Positions 24,470-34,229 are shown, numbered from the stretch's first letter. The stretch is 38,486 bases of DNA from JBKHBT01 sp046542255 (GCA_046542255.1 JBKHBT010000024.1:1-38486); one strand, 5' to 3'. A program made the numbers and translations. Notes: generated by a model not told the origin, from the sequence alone.

Positions 24470-25810
24470 ATGAAACAGTTTTTGATGGTTATGCTTCTGA
24501 TGATGACGATTCTTGCTGCCAGAGCAGAAGGATATACTCTGAAAGAATGCGTCGACATTGCTTATGAAAATAATTTAGAATTAAAAGCCAAGACAGAAGA
24601 CCTGAAAAAATATGAAAAGAAGGTGTCCGAAGCAATTTCAAATGTATTCCCGAGTATTTCGATCCAAACAGGGATAGGGTATATTATCGAGCCTGAATAT
24701 ACAAGTATAGCGATGGAAGATACCACCATACCACCGGGCTTGATGCCACCAGGCATAAAACCAGCTAACTCTTATCTTGTCAAAAACCCAGATTATGGCT
24801 TTCAGCATTCTCTAAGTATTCAACAGATAATTTTTTCTTCACAGGCTTTTTTAGGCATATCACTTGCCAAAACTCAAAGAGAAGTGGAAGCTTTGAATTA
24901 TGAAATTTTGGGACGCAAGATTCGAAGTGATGTCGAGAAGGCTTTCTATAATATATTGATAATGGAAAAGGTTGCCGAGATTCGTGAAAAATCATGGAGT
25001 CAGGACAGCATTAGGCTGAAGATGGTCAAGAAGAAATTTGAAGAAGGACTGGTTTCCGAATTTGAACATTTAAGGTCCCAGGTCGAGTATAAAAACTCAA
25101 AAGCTGAGCTGAATAATTCCAAGCTCATGTTCCGTATGGCAAAGCTGTATATGTTTTTCCTTTTGGATAAGGAATACGAAGATAACGCTAAATTTGTTGG
25201 CGAATTCCGAATGCCTAAGGAATTGCCCGACTATCAAGAGGCCTTTACAGCAGCGAAAGAAAGACGCCTTGAATACAGAATGATGGACAGAACTCTCGAA
25301 GTATTTAAAAAGCTTATAAGGCTTCATCAGTCGGCCTATTTGCCTGCTATAGTTGCTCAGGGCAAGTTTGATATGTTTTCAGCATCGGATACTCTCGAAA
25401 ACTATTTCTCATTTGATGATTTTTCGAAAGATTACTCTGTTATGCTTGGTCTCCAATGGGAACTTTTTAGTGGTTTTAAGAAAAAGAGCAAAGTTGACCA
25501 GGCAAGATTAGATTATAAAAAGATGAAAATCTCAAAACGCCAAATGGATGCCGGCATCGAGATGGAGATAAGGCAAGCGCTCTGGCAATTAGAACAATAC
25601 GAAATGGACTATGAATCCGCTTTGTCTTCGCTGGAAGAAGCAGAAAAACTGATTGAAATTGCTAATGTCCAATACGAAGAAGGGCTGATAACGTTTGTCG
25701 AGCTGAATGATGCTCAATTAGCATATGATGCAACTCAATTGAATTATAATAGGTCACTATTTAATTATAGCACAGCCCTTTCGGATTATTACAGGGCTAT
25801 CGGTAAATAA
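24470..25810 (+). CDS. TolC-family outer-membrane efflux protein
   Basis: 446 residues with a signal peptide (about 1-20) and the usual start of the mature protein, YTLKECVDIAYENNLELKA. Two OEP repeats with long helices can be followed: helical runs around residues 140-220 and 345-430, each with the family's YEEGLxxxxELxDAQLAY-type or FEEGLVSEFEHLRSQ-type turn. Members form trimeric channels through the outer membrane that dock on an adaptor and an inner-membrane pump. It is the first gene of a three-gene operon with the adaptor (10 bp later) and the RND permease, so the exporter is encoded complete. The start is the second ATG of the GAGAATGAATG cluster, chosen for spacing from AGGAG. Confidence 0.92.
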   Translation: MKQFLMVMLLMMTILAARAEGYTLKECVDIAYENNLELKAKTEDLKKYEKKVSEAISNVFPSISIQTGIGYIIEPEYTSIAMEDTTIPPGLMPPGIKPANSYLVKNPDYGFQHSLSIQQIIFSSQAFLGISLAKTQREVEALNYEILGRKIRSDVEKAFYNILIMEKVAEIREKSWSQDSIRLKMVKKKFEEGLVSEFEHLRSQVEYKNSKAELNNSKLMFRMAKLYMFFLLDKEYEDNAKFVGEFRMPKELPDYQEAFTAAKERRLEYRMMDRTLEVFKKLIRLHQSAYLPAIVAQGKFDMFSASDTLENYFSFDDFSKDYSVMLGLQWELFSGFKKKSKVDQARLDYKKMKISKRQMDAGIEMEIRQALWQLEQYEMDYESALSSLEEAEKLIEIANVQYEEGLITFVELNDAQLAYDATQLNYNRSLFNYSTALSDYYRAIGK

Positions 25811-25820
25811 TGGAGGCGAG

Positions 25821-26867
25821 ATGAAATATTACAAAATTGTAGCTGCAGTATTAATGATTGCTTTATTTGCAGCTTGTGATTCTGGGAAAAAAGAGACAGT
25901 CAAAATCAAAGAGATACAGGAAAAAGATGGCATCCCTATAAAGGTCGAAAAAGTCGAAAAAGAGACATTGTCTATTACCAAGAAATATTCTGGGACTCTC
26001 CGAGGCAAGAAGGAAGCAATGGCCGCAAGTGCTATTGGTGGTAATGTCGAAGAAATATTTGTCCGTGTCGGGCAATATGTCAAAAAAGACCAGAATATTG
26101 CCAAATTCAGAAATGATGCCCCTTCTTCTCAATATCGCCAGGCAAAGGCCGCCTATGAAAATGGCAAGAAAAATTTAGAGCGCTTCGAGGAGCTTTTCAA
26201 TGCTGGTGCAATCTCGAAGCAACAGCTCGATGAGATAAGGACAATGCACGAAGTCAATAAAGCTAATTTTGAAGCAGCCGAAAAGCAAATATTTGTCAAA
26301 GCGCCAATAGCAGGCTATGTTGCCGATATAATGGTAAATAAAGGGGATGGTATAAGATTCGATACTCCGGTTGCATCTATAACGGATCTGAATGACATGT
26401 CGATAAAAATCAATGTTCCTGAAGCGGATATTAAATATATCGATGGTGGTAATGAAGTTTATATTCTTTCTGGTGGAGAAAAAGAAGAAAAATTTAGCGG
26501 AAATATATCTGAGGTATCTTTGACTGCTAATCCCATGACAAGAAGCTTTGAAGTAGAGATCGATATCGATAAGCCAGGCAAGAGCTTGCGAAGTGGCTCG
26601 ATTGTCGAAGTCGAGATTGCTCTTATCAAAAAGCCCAATTCTATTTCGACTATTCGCGAGGTAATCAAAGAAGATAAAGCTGGCAAGGAATATGTCTATA
26701 TTGTCGATGGAAACAAAGCCAAAAAGAAATACATCAAAACCGGATTCAAATATGGCACCGATGTCGAAATTAAAGAAGGCCTTTCAGAAGGTGACCTGCT
26801 GGTAGTATCTGGAAGCTCTTTACTCTCTGATGGAGCGCTTGTAAAGATTGTCGAAGAAAGCAAATAG
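25821..26867 (+). CDS. RND efflux periplasmic adaptor (membrane fusion protein), lipoprotein
   Basis: 348 residues. The signal ends in FAAC, a lipobox with Cys19, so the protein should be lipid-anchored in the periplasm. The family order is visible: a first lipoyl half (MAASAIGGNVEEIFVRVGQYVKKDQNIAKF), a helical hairpin (about 95-145), a second lipoyl half (KAPIAGYVADIMVNKGD), a beta-barrel and a membrane-proximal domain (VYIVDGNKAKKKYIKTGFKYG). Adaptors of this type bridge the RND permease and the TolC channel. GGAGG at 25812-25816 precedes the ATG. It sits between the other two parts of the pump, 10 bp and 20 bp away, which supports a dedicated tripartite system. Confidence 0.93.
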   Translation: MKYYKIVAAVLMIALFAACDSGKKETVKIKEIQEKDGIPIKVEKVEKETLSITKKYSGTLRGKKEAMAASAIGGNVEEIFVRVGQYVKKDQNIAKFRNDAPSSQYRQAKAAYENGKKNLERFEELFNAGAISKQQLDEIRTMHEVNKANFEAAEKQIFVKAPIAGYVADIMVNKGDGIRFDTPVASITDLNDMSIKINVPEADIKYIDGGNEVYILSGGEKEEKFSGNISEVSLTANPMTRSFEVEIDIDKPGKSLRSGSIVEVEIALIKKPNSISTIREVIKEDKAGKEYVYIVDGNKAKKKYIKTGFKYGTDVEIKEGLSEGDLLVVSGSSLLSDGALVKIVEESK

Positions 26868-26887
26868 CAAAGGCGGAGTAAGATAAA

Positions 26888-29800
26888 ATGTTTATTACTA
26901 AACTTTTCATAGAAAGACCGAGAATGCTCCTGATGATTGTTATTGCCCTTGCAATCTTCGGAGTCATCTCTTATCAAGGTTTGCCGGTTACTCTGATGCC
27001 AGATGTCGAGTTACCATTTGTTACTGTGCAGACTATTTATCCTGGCGCAGGCCCGAAAGAAATCGAAACCCTGATATCACGTCCTGTCGAGGACGCTGTT
27101 TCATCGATTAGCGGAATCAAGCAGATGATGAGCTATTCTTTGGACAATGTCAGCTTTGTTCTGCTCGAATTTGAATCATATGTCGATGAGGATTTTGCAA
27201 AAATGGATGTCAAAGATAATCTCGATGCTATTTTGGCACAACTTCCCGATGATGCTGAGACACCAGTCGTTAGGTCTTTTGACATAGGCGCAGAAAATAT
27301 TTTCGAATTGGTTCTTGTAGGCCCTCAAGACAATAGAGAACTCTATGAATATGTAGATAAAAGAATGAAAGACAGAATTTTACAGAAAAAGGGCGTAGCA
27401 CAACTTCAGATTACTGGCGGACAGGAAAGACAGATTCATGTCAAATTCAAAAAGCATATTCTGCAAAATTATGGAATTTCACTCATGCAGGTTGTCGGCT
27501 TTATTGGGGCGCAGAATATCAATATGCCAAGTGGCTATATTCAGAAATATGGAAGCGAATACACTATTAGATTGGATGGCGAATTTTCTTCTGTCAAACA
27601 GATAGGTGAGCTTGAGATGCCGACAATGTTTGGTAAACAAAAGCTAAAGGATATTGCCAATATCGAAGACACACATGCCGATACCAGAGAGATATCTAAA
27701 TTCTATTCCGATGAGTTAAAATCTTCTGAAGATTTGAGTACAATCACAATTGGGATTCAGAAGACATCCGATGCAAATGAAGTCGAGACTGCTGAGTTAG
27801 TCAAAGATGAGGTGGATTTAATTAAGAAGGATTTACCAGCAGGGATGCAGCTTTTTATTGCGGATGACTTTTCTCTTTTTACAAGAGGTACTCAAAGAGA
27901 TACAATGTCAACCATTCTGCTTGGCATTCTATTTACTTCGATTATTCTACTGCTTTTCTTGCATGATATCAGATCTACTTTCATTGTTGGCCTTGCCATG
28001 CCGGTTGCTATTGTAGTTACATTTATTTTGATCAATGCGTCTGGCTTTTCATTGAATATGCTATCGATGATGGGACTGTCTGTTGCAGTGGGAATTCTCG
28101 TGACTAATTCGATTGTGGTTATAGAAAATATATATCGTCATGCTAATGAAGGCGAGAAAATCAAGCCGGCATCACTAATCGGAACATCAGAAATCGCTGT
28201 TGCGGTTGCGGCTACGACTCTTACAAATGTAGTAGTATTTTTACCGGTTGCTAATATGTCTGGAATTATTGGTGGGGTTTTTAAGCAATTTGGACTGACG
28301 GTTACATATGCCACAATAGTATCACTGGGAGTAGCATTCACTCTCACTCCGATGCTTGCAGCACATATTCTCGACTCGGATAAGATTAGAAGGCTATCTG
28401 ACCCCAGTAGGTTAAATCCTTTGAGTAGCTTTATCGAAAGGACTATTAAATCGGCCGAGAGAGCTTATAAAAATATATTGGCTTATATTGTTGGCAATCG
28501 TGGTAAAGAGATTGCTATAATAGCTATTTCAATTCTATTGCTATTAGGCAGTCTTGCATTATTCCCGATAATTGGTGGTGAGTTTATGCCTTATGTCGAT
28601 AATGGCGAGATGGTCATCGAAGTCGATATGCCTACCAATTACAATATAGAACATACTAAAGAAGTTACCGATTTGATAGAAAATCGTCTTAAAAAGCATG
28701 ATGAAATAGAAAAAATTACTACAAGAATTGGAACACAGGGCGGTACCGATATTGGCCAGAATCTCGCTAAGTTGGATATCCAGCTCATTCCAAATGATCA
28801 GCGTGATTTCTCGACCAAGGAATTCACATCTGAGATAAGAAAAGAACTTGCTGATATTCCGGATGCATCCTTGAAGATTATGGCAACAAGCAGAGTAGGT
28901 GGTGGCCCAGGAGATGCAATCGAACTATTTGTAATGGGGCAGGAGCAAGAAGAAGTAGTTAAATATGCCAATCAAATAACTGCCATGGCAGAAGAAATTC
29001 CTGGCGCAGTCAATGTTGCGACAGATTATAGGCCTGGAAAGCCAGAAATCCGTTTGATACCTAATAGATTTAAATTAGCTGATATGGAAGTTAATGCTTC
29101 AACCGTAGCTATGGAACTTCGATCGGCTCTGGAGGGTATGGAAGCTACCAAATATCGTGAACTTGGTTATGAATACGATATAAAAATTCGACTGGATGAA
29201 AAAGATAGAACATCACCTGATATGATAAGACAAATTCCAATCGCTACTCCCAAAGGCATTATACCGCTGGAGCAATTAGTAGATATCGAATATACTAAAG
29301 CTGCTGCGAAGATTACAAGGGTAGATAAATACAATACAGTAACGGTAACTATGGGCACAGAAGGTGCATCATCGCAGGAAGTATTAGGCCAGATAATGGA
29401 AAAGGCTGAGAAAATCGATTTGCCCAATGGTTATAAAGTCGAAGTTGGTGGACAGGCGGAAATGATGCAAGATTCTTTCCGAAGTATGGGAGAAGCGCTT
29501 ATTCTTGCAATTTTACTTACCTACATGCTTCTGGTATCGTTCCTGGAGTCATTTATGCAGCCGCTTATCATCTTCTTTACAATTCCGCTATCACTTATTG
29601 GTGTATTATTGGCTCTATTTTTGACTGGCAATACGTTTAATATGATTACAATCATGTCTTTTATTATGTTGGTTGGTATTGTTGTCAATAATGCGATATT
29701 ATTGATCGACTATACAAATGTGCTAAGAAACAAAGGCCAAGAAACTAAAGATGCACTCGTTAATGCCTGTCCAGTAAAGCTAAAGCCGATTGTTATGTCA

Positions 29801-29977
29801 ACACTCGCGATTATGCTCGGTATGCTCCCGCTTGCTCTTGGAATTGGCGCAGAAGGTGTCGAGATGCGGCAATCGATGGGTATTGTAACAATCGCTGGGC
29901 TTATAGCTTCGGCAATATTCACAATGTTAGTAATACCAATATTGTATCGATGGTTCAGCCCAAAGCTAAACGATTGA
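26888..29977 (+). CDS. RND-family efflux permease (AcrB-like, HAE-1 type)
   Basis: 1029 residues, usual length. TM1 starts with FIERPRMLLMIVIALAIFGVISY, then the porter-domain opener LPVTLMPDVELPFVTVQTIYPGAGPKEIE. TM2-6 lie at about 335-490 and TM8-12 at about 860-1020, with the PYVDNGEMVIEVDMP porter start near 565. In TM4 the position of the proton-relay Asp-Asp pair reads VGILVTNSIVVIENI, with Thr406-Asn407 in place of the aspartates. TM10 has VNNAILLIDY without lysine, which is common in HAE-1 homologues. It may use another relay or carry substrates such as lipids or hydrophobes instead of drugs. GGAG (26875-26878) precedes the start, and a bidirectional terminator follows. Substrate cannot be assigned. 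Confidence 0.93.
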   Translation: MFITKLFIERPRMLLMIVIALAIFGVISYQGLPVTLMPDVELPFVTVQTIYPGAGPKEIETLISRPVEDAVSSISGIKQMMSYSLDNVSFVLLEFESYVDEDFAKMDVKDNLDAILAQLPDDAETPVVRSFDIGAENIFELVLVGPQDNRELYEYVDKRMKDRILQKKGVAQLQITGGQERQIHVKFKKHILQNYGISLMQVVGFIGAQNINMPSGYIQKYGSEYTIRLDGEFSSVKQIGELEMPTMFGKQKLKDIANIEDTHADTREISKFYSDELKSSEDLSTITIGIQKTSDANEVETAELVKDEVDLIKKDLPAGMQLFIADDFSLFTRGTQRDTMSTILLGILFTSIILLLFLHDIRSTFIVGLAMPVAIVVTFILINASGFSLNMLSMMGLSVAVGILVTNSIVVIENIYRHANEGEKIKPASLIGTSEIAVAVAATTLTNVVVFLPVANMSGIIGGVFKQFGLTVTYATIVSLGVAFTLTPMLAAHILDSDKIRRLSDPSRLNPLSSFIERTIKSAERAYKNILAYIVGNRGKEIAIIAISILLLLGSLALFPIIGGEFMPYVDNGEMVIEVDMPTNYNIEHTKEVTDLIENRLKKHDEIEKITTRIGTQGGTDIGQNLAKLDIQLIPNDQRDFSTKEFTSEIRKELADIPDASLKIMATSRVGGGPGDAIELFVMGQEQEEVVKYANQITAMAEEIPGAVNVATDYRPGKPEIRLIPNRFKLADMEVNASTVAMELRSALEGMEATKYRELGYEYDIKIRLDEKDRTSPDMIRQIPIATPKGIIPLEQLVDIEYTKAAAKITRVDKYNTVTVTMGTEGASSQEVLGQIMEKAEKIDLPNGYKVEVGGQAEMMQDSFRSMGEALILAILLTYMLLVSFLESFMQPLIIFFTIPLSLIGVLLALFLTGNTFNMITIMSFIMLVGIVVNNAILLIDYTNVLRNKGQETKDALVNACPVKLKPIVMSTLAIMLGMLPLALGIGAEGVEMRQSMGIVTIAGLIASAIFTMLVIPILYRWFSPKLND

Positions 29978-29992
29978 TAGCTAGTTTTAGTA

Positions 29993-30030
29993 TAAAAAAA
30001 AAGGCGAATCGCTAGCGATTCGCCTTTTCT
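29993..30030. terminator. Bidirectional intrinsic terminator
   Basis: A 12-bp perfect inverted repeat, AAGGCGAATCGC (30001-30012) and GCGATTCGCCTT (30015-30026), has an A-run on its left (29993-30002) and T residues on its right. It can end transcription from the efflux operon (+) and from the convergent gene at 30050-30634 (-). The two-base centre means the real loop takes in part of the stem. Confidence 0.85.
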
Positions 30031-30049
30031 ATTAATATGAGAAAAATAT

Positions 30050-30634
30050 CTATTTTTCCATTTCCTTGACTGCCTCTATTCCATGAGGCAAAATCTTATA
30101 AAGGCCTCGATCGAGTTTTGTAATATATTTCTTTTTCTGAAGCATGCCGAGGCTGTATCCGCAGCTATTTCTTGTTGAATTTGTGTGGAGGCCGTTCTTT
30201 TTGAGAAGATTGATATAGTCTATACGCGTGAAATTCTTTTTGCCTTCGAGATAAAAATAATATGCAGCAATAAGAAGCTGTTCATAAACTGTTTCATATT
30301 CATATCGTTTAACAAAAGATTTGAAGGGTAAATCTTTTTCTGAACTAGTACTTTCGGTTTTAACTGGCTTTTTCTCCACTGTTCTTTCTTTAGGGGGCTT
30401 AACAGTTTTTCCAGCTTTCTTTATGGCTTTGTTTTCCTGTTCTTTGGGGGGATGTGCGTTATCTTTTACTGGAAGTTTTTCATTTGTTTTTTCATCTTCG
30501 ATTTTGAAATTTGTCTGGCTGATATTTTCTGTGATACTTTTTTTGAAATCTTTATAAATCTCCAGAACAACAAGTTCACCGCCTTCGATATCGAGCTTAA
30601 TATTGCCAATATCTATTTTGAGTTTTGTACTCAT
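30050..30634 (-). CDS. Hypothetical protein with lysine/proline-rich linker and winged-helix-like C-terminus
   Basis: 194 residues, not recognised. The first 35 residues (KIDIGNIKLDIEGGELVVLEIYKDFKK) look like a small beta/helix element. Residues about 45-105 form a basic, proline-rich, probably disordered linker. The last 85 residues (YETVYEQLLIAAYYFYLEGKKNFTRIDYINLLKKNG ... GYSLGMLQKKKYITKLDRGLYKILPHGIEAVKEME) have the helix-helix-helix-wing look of a winged-helix domain, so DNA or protein binding is possible. There is no signal peptide. GAGGG lies just upstream of the ATG. It has its own promoter and faces the efflux operon across the shared terminator. Confidence 0.65.
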   Translation of the reverse strand: MSTKLKIDIGNIKLDIEGGELVVLEIYKDFKKSITENISQTNFKIEDEKTNEKLPVKDNAHPPKEQENKAIKKAGKTVKPPKERTVEKKPVKTESTSSEKDLPFKSFVKRYEYETVYEQLLIAAYYFYLEGKKNFTRIDYINLLKKNGLHTNSTRNSCGYSLGMLQKKKYITKLDRGLYKILPHGIEAVKEMEK

Positions 30635-30670
30635 GTTCCCTCTTTCTTCAGTTATATTTTCATTAATAAA

Positions 30671-30699
30671 TAAATAATCGAATTTCTATTAAAAGTCAA
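30671..30699 (-). promoter_or_regulatory. Candidate promoter for the winged-helix-like gene
   Basis: On the minus strand TTGACT (30699-30694), a 17-nt spacer and TATTTA (30676-30671), about 37 nt before the ATG. Confidence 0.45.
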
Positions 30700-30750
30700 T
30701 GTCTTTTTGAAATACAAAATAATAATACATCCATAACTTCTCAAATTTAA

Positions 30751-31698
30751 TTAAGATATATCGAAAAAAGAAGATAAATCAATATTACCTCCGCTCAAAA
30801 TAAGGCCAATATTTTTGATTTCATCAGGGAATTCTTTATGCAAAACCGCCGACAGGGTTATAGCAGCCGAAGGCTCGACAATAATTTTCATTCTTTCCCA
30901 AATAAGCCTCATCGCTTCTATAATATCTTTTTCGGAAATTCTAAATACCTGATCGGTATTTTTTTTAATTATCCCAAAAGTTAAAGGGCTGAGATTGGTT
31001 CTAAGGCCATCTGCAATGGTATCGGTGGTAGTATTTTTAATGATCTTATCGGCATGGAGAGAACGATATGCATCATCCGCATTTTCGGGTTCAGCGGCAA
31101 ATATTTTGATATCTGAATTCAAATGTTTAGTAATGATCGATGATCCGCTCAAGAGGCCACCGCCACCAACAGGAATGATTAAAGCATCGAAATTACTTTT
31201 GAATTTTAATAATTCTAAAGCAGCAGTTCCAGCGCCAGCGATAATAAATTCATTATCATATGGATGAATAAAAATATAATTATTCTGCTTGGTCAATTTT
31301 GTTGCTGTCTTTTCTCGAGATTCTACTGTATTTTCGCAGAAGACTACTTTGGCTCCATAAGAATTTCTTGTCGCATCTATCTTGACTTGTGGCGCATTTC
31401 TGGGCATAATTATGGTTGCTTTGATTCCAAGTTCTTGGCTGGCTTTTGCAATCGCCTGAGCATGATTGCCGCTCGAATGGGTCATTACGCCAAATTCTCT
31501 AGCCTTTTCAATATTCTGAAGAATCGCATTACATGCGCCTCTGTATTTGAAAGCTCCAACTTTCTGAAAATTCTCACATTTGAAGAAGAGTTTTTTGCCT
31601 GACAAATTATTTAGTATCCCCGAAGTCATTATTGGCGTATGATTTATCATATTACTAATTCTATCGAAAGCTGCGTAAATGTCGTGGGCTTTTATCAT
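30751..31698 (-). CDS. Threonine/serine dehydratase, PLP-dependent (fold type II), without ACT domain
   Basis: 315 residues. Seen: the PLP-lysine motif GAFKYRGA (Lys51), the substrate loop SSGNHAQAIA, the glycine-rich phosphate-binding loop GGGGLLSG and the C-terminal ILSGGNID. These define threonine ammonia-lyase / serine racemase enzymes, which deaminate L-threonine to 2-oxobutyrate or act on serine. The lack of a C-terminal ACT regulatory domain argues for the short catabolic or racemase-like type over the feedback-regulated biosynthetic IlvA. The exact substrate is not fixed by sequence. The gene follows the outer-membrane barrel gene by 18 bp, so it may be the third gene of a peptidase-led unit, which would fit peptide and amino-acid catabolism. 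Confidence 0.88.
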   Translation of the reverse strand: MIKAHDIYAAFDRISNMINHTPIMTSGILNNLSGKKLFFKCENFQKVGAFKYRGACNAILQNIEKAREFGVMTHSSGNHAQAIAKASQELGIKATIIMPRNAPQVKIDATRNSYGAKVVFCENTVESREKTATKLTKQNNYIFIHPYDNEFIIAGAGTAALELLKFKSNFDALIIPVGGGGLLSGSSIITKHLNSDIKIFAAEPENADDAYRSLHADKIIKNTTTDTIADGLRTNLSPLTFGIIKKNTDQVFRISEKDIIEAMRLIWERMKIIVEPSAAITLSAVLHKEFPDEIKNIGLILSGGNIDLSSFFDIS

Positions 31699-31716
31699 AA
31701 TACAGTATCACAAAAT

Positions 31717-32427
31717 CTAATTTTTGCCCTGTTTAATATTATGGTAATGCATTCCCCAGTTTAGCCCGGCATTGAGCGTAAATATTCTCGCTCTTACAAT
31801 TTGGTCATCAATATAGAAATGATAAATCCAATTCATATGAAGGACAATTGAAATCTTGCTAAAAAGTCTCTGATTCCAGCCGAGTCCAATACCAAAAGCA
31901 GGCCCGGTTATCTGTCTTCCGCCAATATCTTCTTCTACTATGGTGTTGCCTTCACGCATTTTATTATTCCACGTATTGTATCGCCATGCCCAGCCGGCTT
32001 TGCCATCGACAAATAGCCCCGACCAAAGCTCCTGTGCAAAATGTGCCGTAAGGGTAGAGTAGTCCAGATTTCTTTTGGAACTGGCTGTCAGCGAATCTTG
32101 AGAATTGAAACCAGCATCGCTTTCTGCCTGTGTGTATAGAAATTCTAAACCAACGCGATTCCGTTCCGAAAGATAAAAGCCGCCACGGACATTGAATGTA
32201 AATGACATATAGTCTGGCGTTTGACTTTTGTAATTTCCATAATTGTCAGACCATCTATTTTTAAGGTCAGAAAGAGGGTGGATAATTTCGTCGATAACAT
32301 AATCTGGATTATTTTTGCCCCTTGTTTCTTTCGAATCTGGGAAAACATAGTCGCCTCCGAAGTAAATATCTACTCCATGAGCAAAAGCAATAATTAGAAG
32401 TGGCAATAGAAAATATTTAATTCGCAT
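31717..32427 (-). CDS. Outer-membrane beta-barrel protein, unknown function
   Basis: 236 residues from the ATG at 32427, chosen because GGAG lies six bases upstream; the in-frame ATG at 32439 overlaps that site and the stop of the preceding gene. A signal peptide (about 1-17) is followed by alternating amphipathic strands rich in Tyr, Trp and Gly: MSFTFNVRGGFYLSERNRVGLEFLYTQ, LTAHFAQELWSGLFVDGKAGWAWRY, PAFGIGLGWNQRLFSKISIVLHMNWIYHF. This fits an 8- to 10-strand OmpA/OmpW-like barrel. It ends in an aromatic strand (LNAGLNWGMHYH) plus a short basic tail, which is less typical. It lies between the peptidase and dehydratase genes. No specific ligand can be read. Confidence 0.75.
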   Translation of the reverse strand: MRIKYFLLPLLIIAFAHGVDIYFGGDYVFPDSKETRGKNNPDYVIDEIIHPLSDLKNRWSDNYGNYKSQTPDYMSFTFNVRGGFYLSERNRVGLEFLYTQAESDAGFNSQDSLTASSKRNLDYSTLTAHFAQELWSGLFVDGKAGWAWRYNTWNNKMREGNTIVEEDIGGRQITGPAFGIGLGWNQRLFSKISIVLHMNWIYHFYIDDQIVRARIFTLNAGLNWGMHYHNIKQGKN

Positions 32428-32438
32428 AAAGATCTCCA

Positions 32439-34154
32439 TTAAATTTTATCGAGTTCTTCTCTAACAAAATCAACAAGACCACCGATATATTCTCGTGAAA
32501 AATCGAATTCTATCCCGGCTGTTCGATATGTATCCTTCAAAGGTTTGGAATAGGCGATTGAAAGGAATTGCTTATACTTTTCGACAGCTTTTTCAGGCTT
32601 GCGGCGATAGTTTCTGTAAACTGCAAGAGCACCGAGTTGTGACATGCCATATTCGATATAATAGAAAGGCACTTCGAAAATATGCAACTGCCTAAGCCAC
32701 TTATGCATCTTATAATCAATAGCTTCATCCCAATCGACATTGGAATTGAATCGATCCATTAAATATGCAAAGTATTTTGCTCTTTCTTTTTGATTATGGT
32801 CATCATGAGTATAAATCCATTGCTGGAAGGCATCCACAATCATACACCAGGGCATAAATTTAAGAGTACCTTCTAGTTGTTCTCTTTGAGCTTTCTTCAG
32901 GTCATTTTTATCATCATAGAATTCAGACCAGTGTTCCATTGTGAGAAATTCCATCGACATGGACGCAAGCTCTGCGATCTCGGAAGGTGTATCTTTGTAA
33001 TATGCTATCTTGATATCTTTCGAGAGCATATTGTGCATTGTATGGCCGGATTCATGTACCAGAGTAACCAGATCTCTTTGCAGGCCAACGGCATTCATGA
33101 AAATAAAAGATGAATTATGTTCTGCGAGTGGCATACAGTATCCACCAGGGCTTTTACCTTTGCGATTCTCGAGATCAAGGAAACTGGTATTTTTCATTTT
33201 CTCAAGCTCTATACCAAAATCTTTGTCAACTCGATAAAGGGTTTCAATGCCATTTTCGATAAATTCATCTATGCTGTCGAATGGCTTGAGATTTTTGCCA
33301 TCCAAATCCACAGAGGTATCCCATGGTTTAACGCTTTCGATACCCAGTTTTTCCTTTCTAATTTCATTCAATTCCTTAAGATAAGGTAGTACTTCGCTTT
33401 CCACGGAATCGTGGAATTTGTGAAGGTCTTCTGGCGTATAGTCGAATCGGCCTTTTTCCTGATGCTTGAAATCTCGATAATTATCAAAGCCAGCATTATG
33501 TGCAATTTTTACTCTGACGGAAAGAAGCTCATCGAAAAGGTTATTAAGCTTTTTTTGATCTTCGACCAGCCTATTAGATGAGAGCATAAAAGCTTCTTTA
33601 CGGACATCTCGATTCTGATCTTTCTGATAAATCCCCATTTGCTGCAGAGTTTTTTCTTCGCCATCGAATTCGACAGTCATCTTGGAAATTATCTCACCAT
33701 ATAGATTGGATAATTCTTGCTGCTTGACCTTGAGTGGAATATTCTTTTCTCGATATAGCTCCATGCTATTAGAGATTATTCGATTTAAATGATTATATTT
33801 TTCTTCGGGTAGTGCAGTACGATATTTATTCTCATAGAATTTCTTCTCAAATTTGAATTCGTATTTTTGCGAATTAGCAATTATCTCAGAATAAAATTTA
33901 TTGAATATATCGCGTTTTTCTTTCTGGTCGGCATGGACTGTCATATCGATATAGAGCCATGCCATAGTTTCACCAATTATTTTTCCCAATTCGGTGAACT
34001 CTTCAAGTAATTCGATAAGCTCATCTGGGCCTTCGACTTCCTTAGCCAGAATTTTTTCATATATCTTTTGAACCTGCGGCCAATTCTCGACCTTAAAATC
34101 TTCGCTAATAAATCTTCTTTTCTGCTTCGCTACTTTTTCTTCAGTGTATTTCAT
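32439..34154 (-). CDS. M3-family oligoendopeptidase, PepF-like
   Basis: 571 residues, normal for M3 oligoendopeptidase F. These zinc enzymes cut short peptides in the cytoplasm. Seen: the zinc motif HESGH (His367, Glu368, His371), preceded by the usual FIFMNAVGLQRDLVTLVHE context and followed about 25 residues later by EIAELASMSME with the third ligand, then the C-terminal YIEYGMSQLGALAVYRNYR substrate-side block. No signal peptide. It leads a three-gene minus-strand unit with the barrel protein and the dehydratase, and has its own promoter downstream of the tRNA-Leu pair. Confidence 0.93.
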   Translation of the reverse strand: MKYTEEKVAKQKRRFISEDFKVENWPQVQKIYEKILAKEVEGPDELIELLEEFTELGKIIGETMAWLYIDMTVHADQKEKRDIFNKFYSEIIANSQKYEFKFEKKFYENKYRTALPEEKYNHLNRIISNSMELYREKNIPLKVKQQELSNLYGEIISKMTVEFDGEEKTLQQMGIYQKDQNRDVRKEAFMLSSNRLVEDQKKLNNLFDELLSVRVKIAHNAGFDNYRDFKHQEKGRFDYTPEDLHKFHDSVESEVLPYLKELNEIRKEKLGIESVKPWDTSVDLDGKNLKPFDSIDEFIENGIETLYRVDKDFGIELEKMKNTSFLDLENRKGKSPGGYCMPLAEHNSSFIFMNAVGLQRDLVTLVHESGHTMHNMLSKDIKIAYYKDTPSEIAELASMSMEFLTMEHWSEFYDDKNDLKKAQREQLEGTLKFMPWCMIVDAFQQWIYTHDDHNQKERAKYFAYLMDRFNSNVDWDEAIDYKMHKWLRQLHIFEVPFYYIEYGMSQLGALAVYRNYRRKPEKAVEKYKQFLSIAYSKPLKDTYRTAGIEFDFSREYIGGLVDFVREELDKI

Positions 34155-34229
34155 TATAATCCTTACTTTTATAGTCGATTCTGGATTTCATGGCAAAATA
34201 TTCTGCGCTTAGAATATTTATTAAATTTG

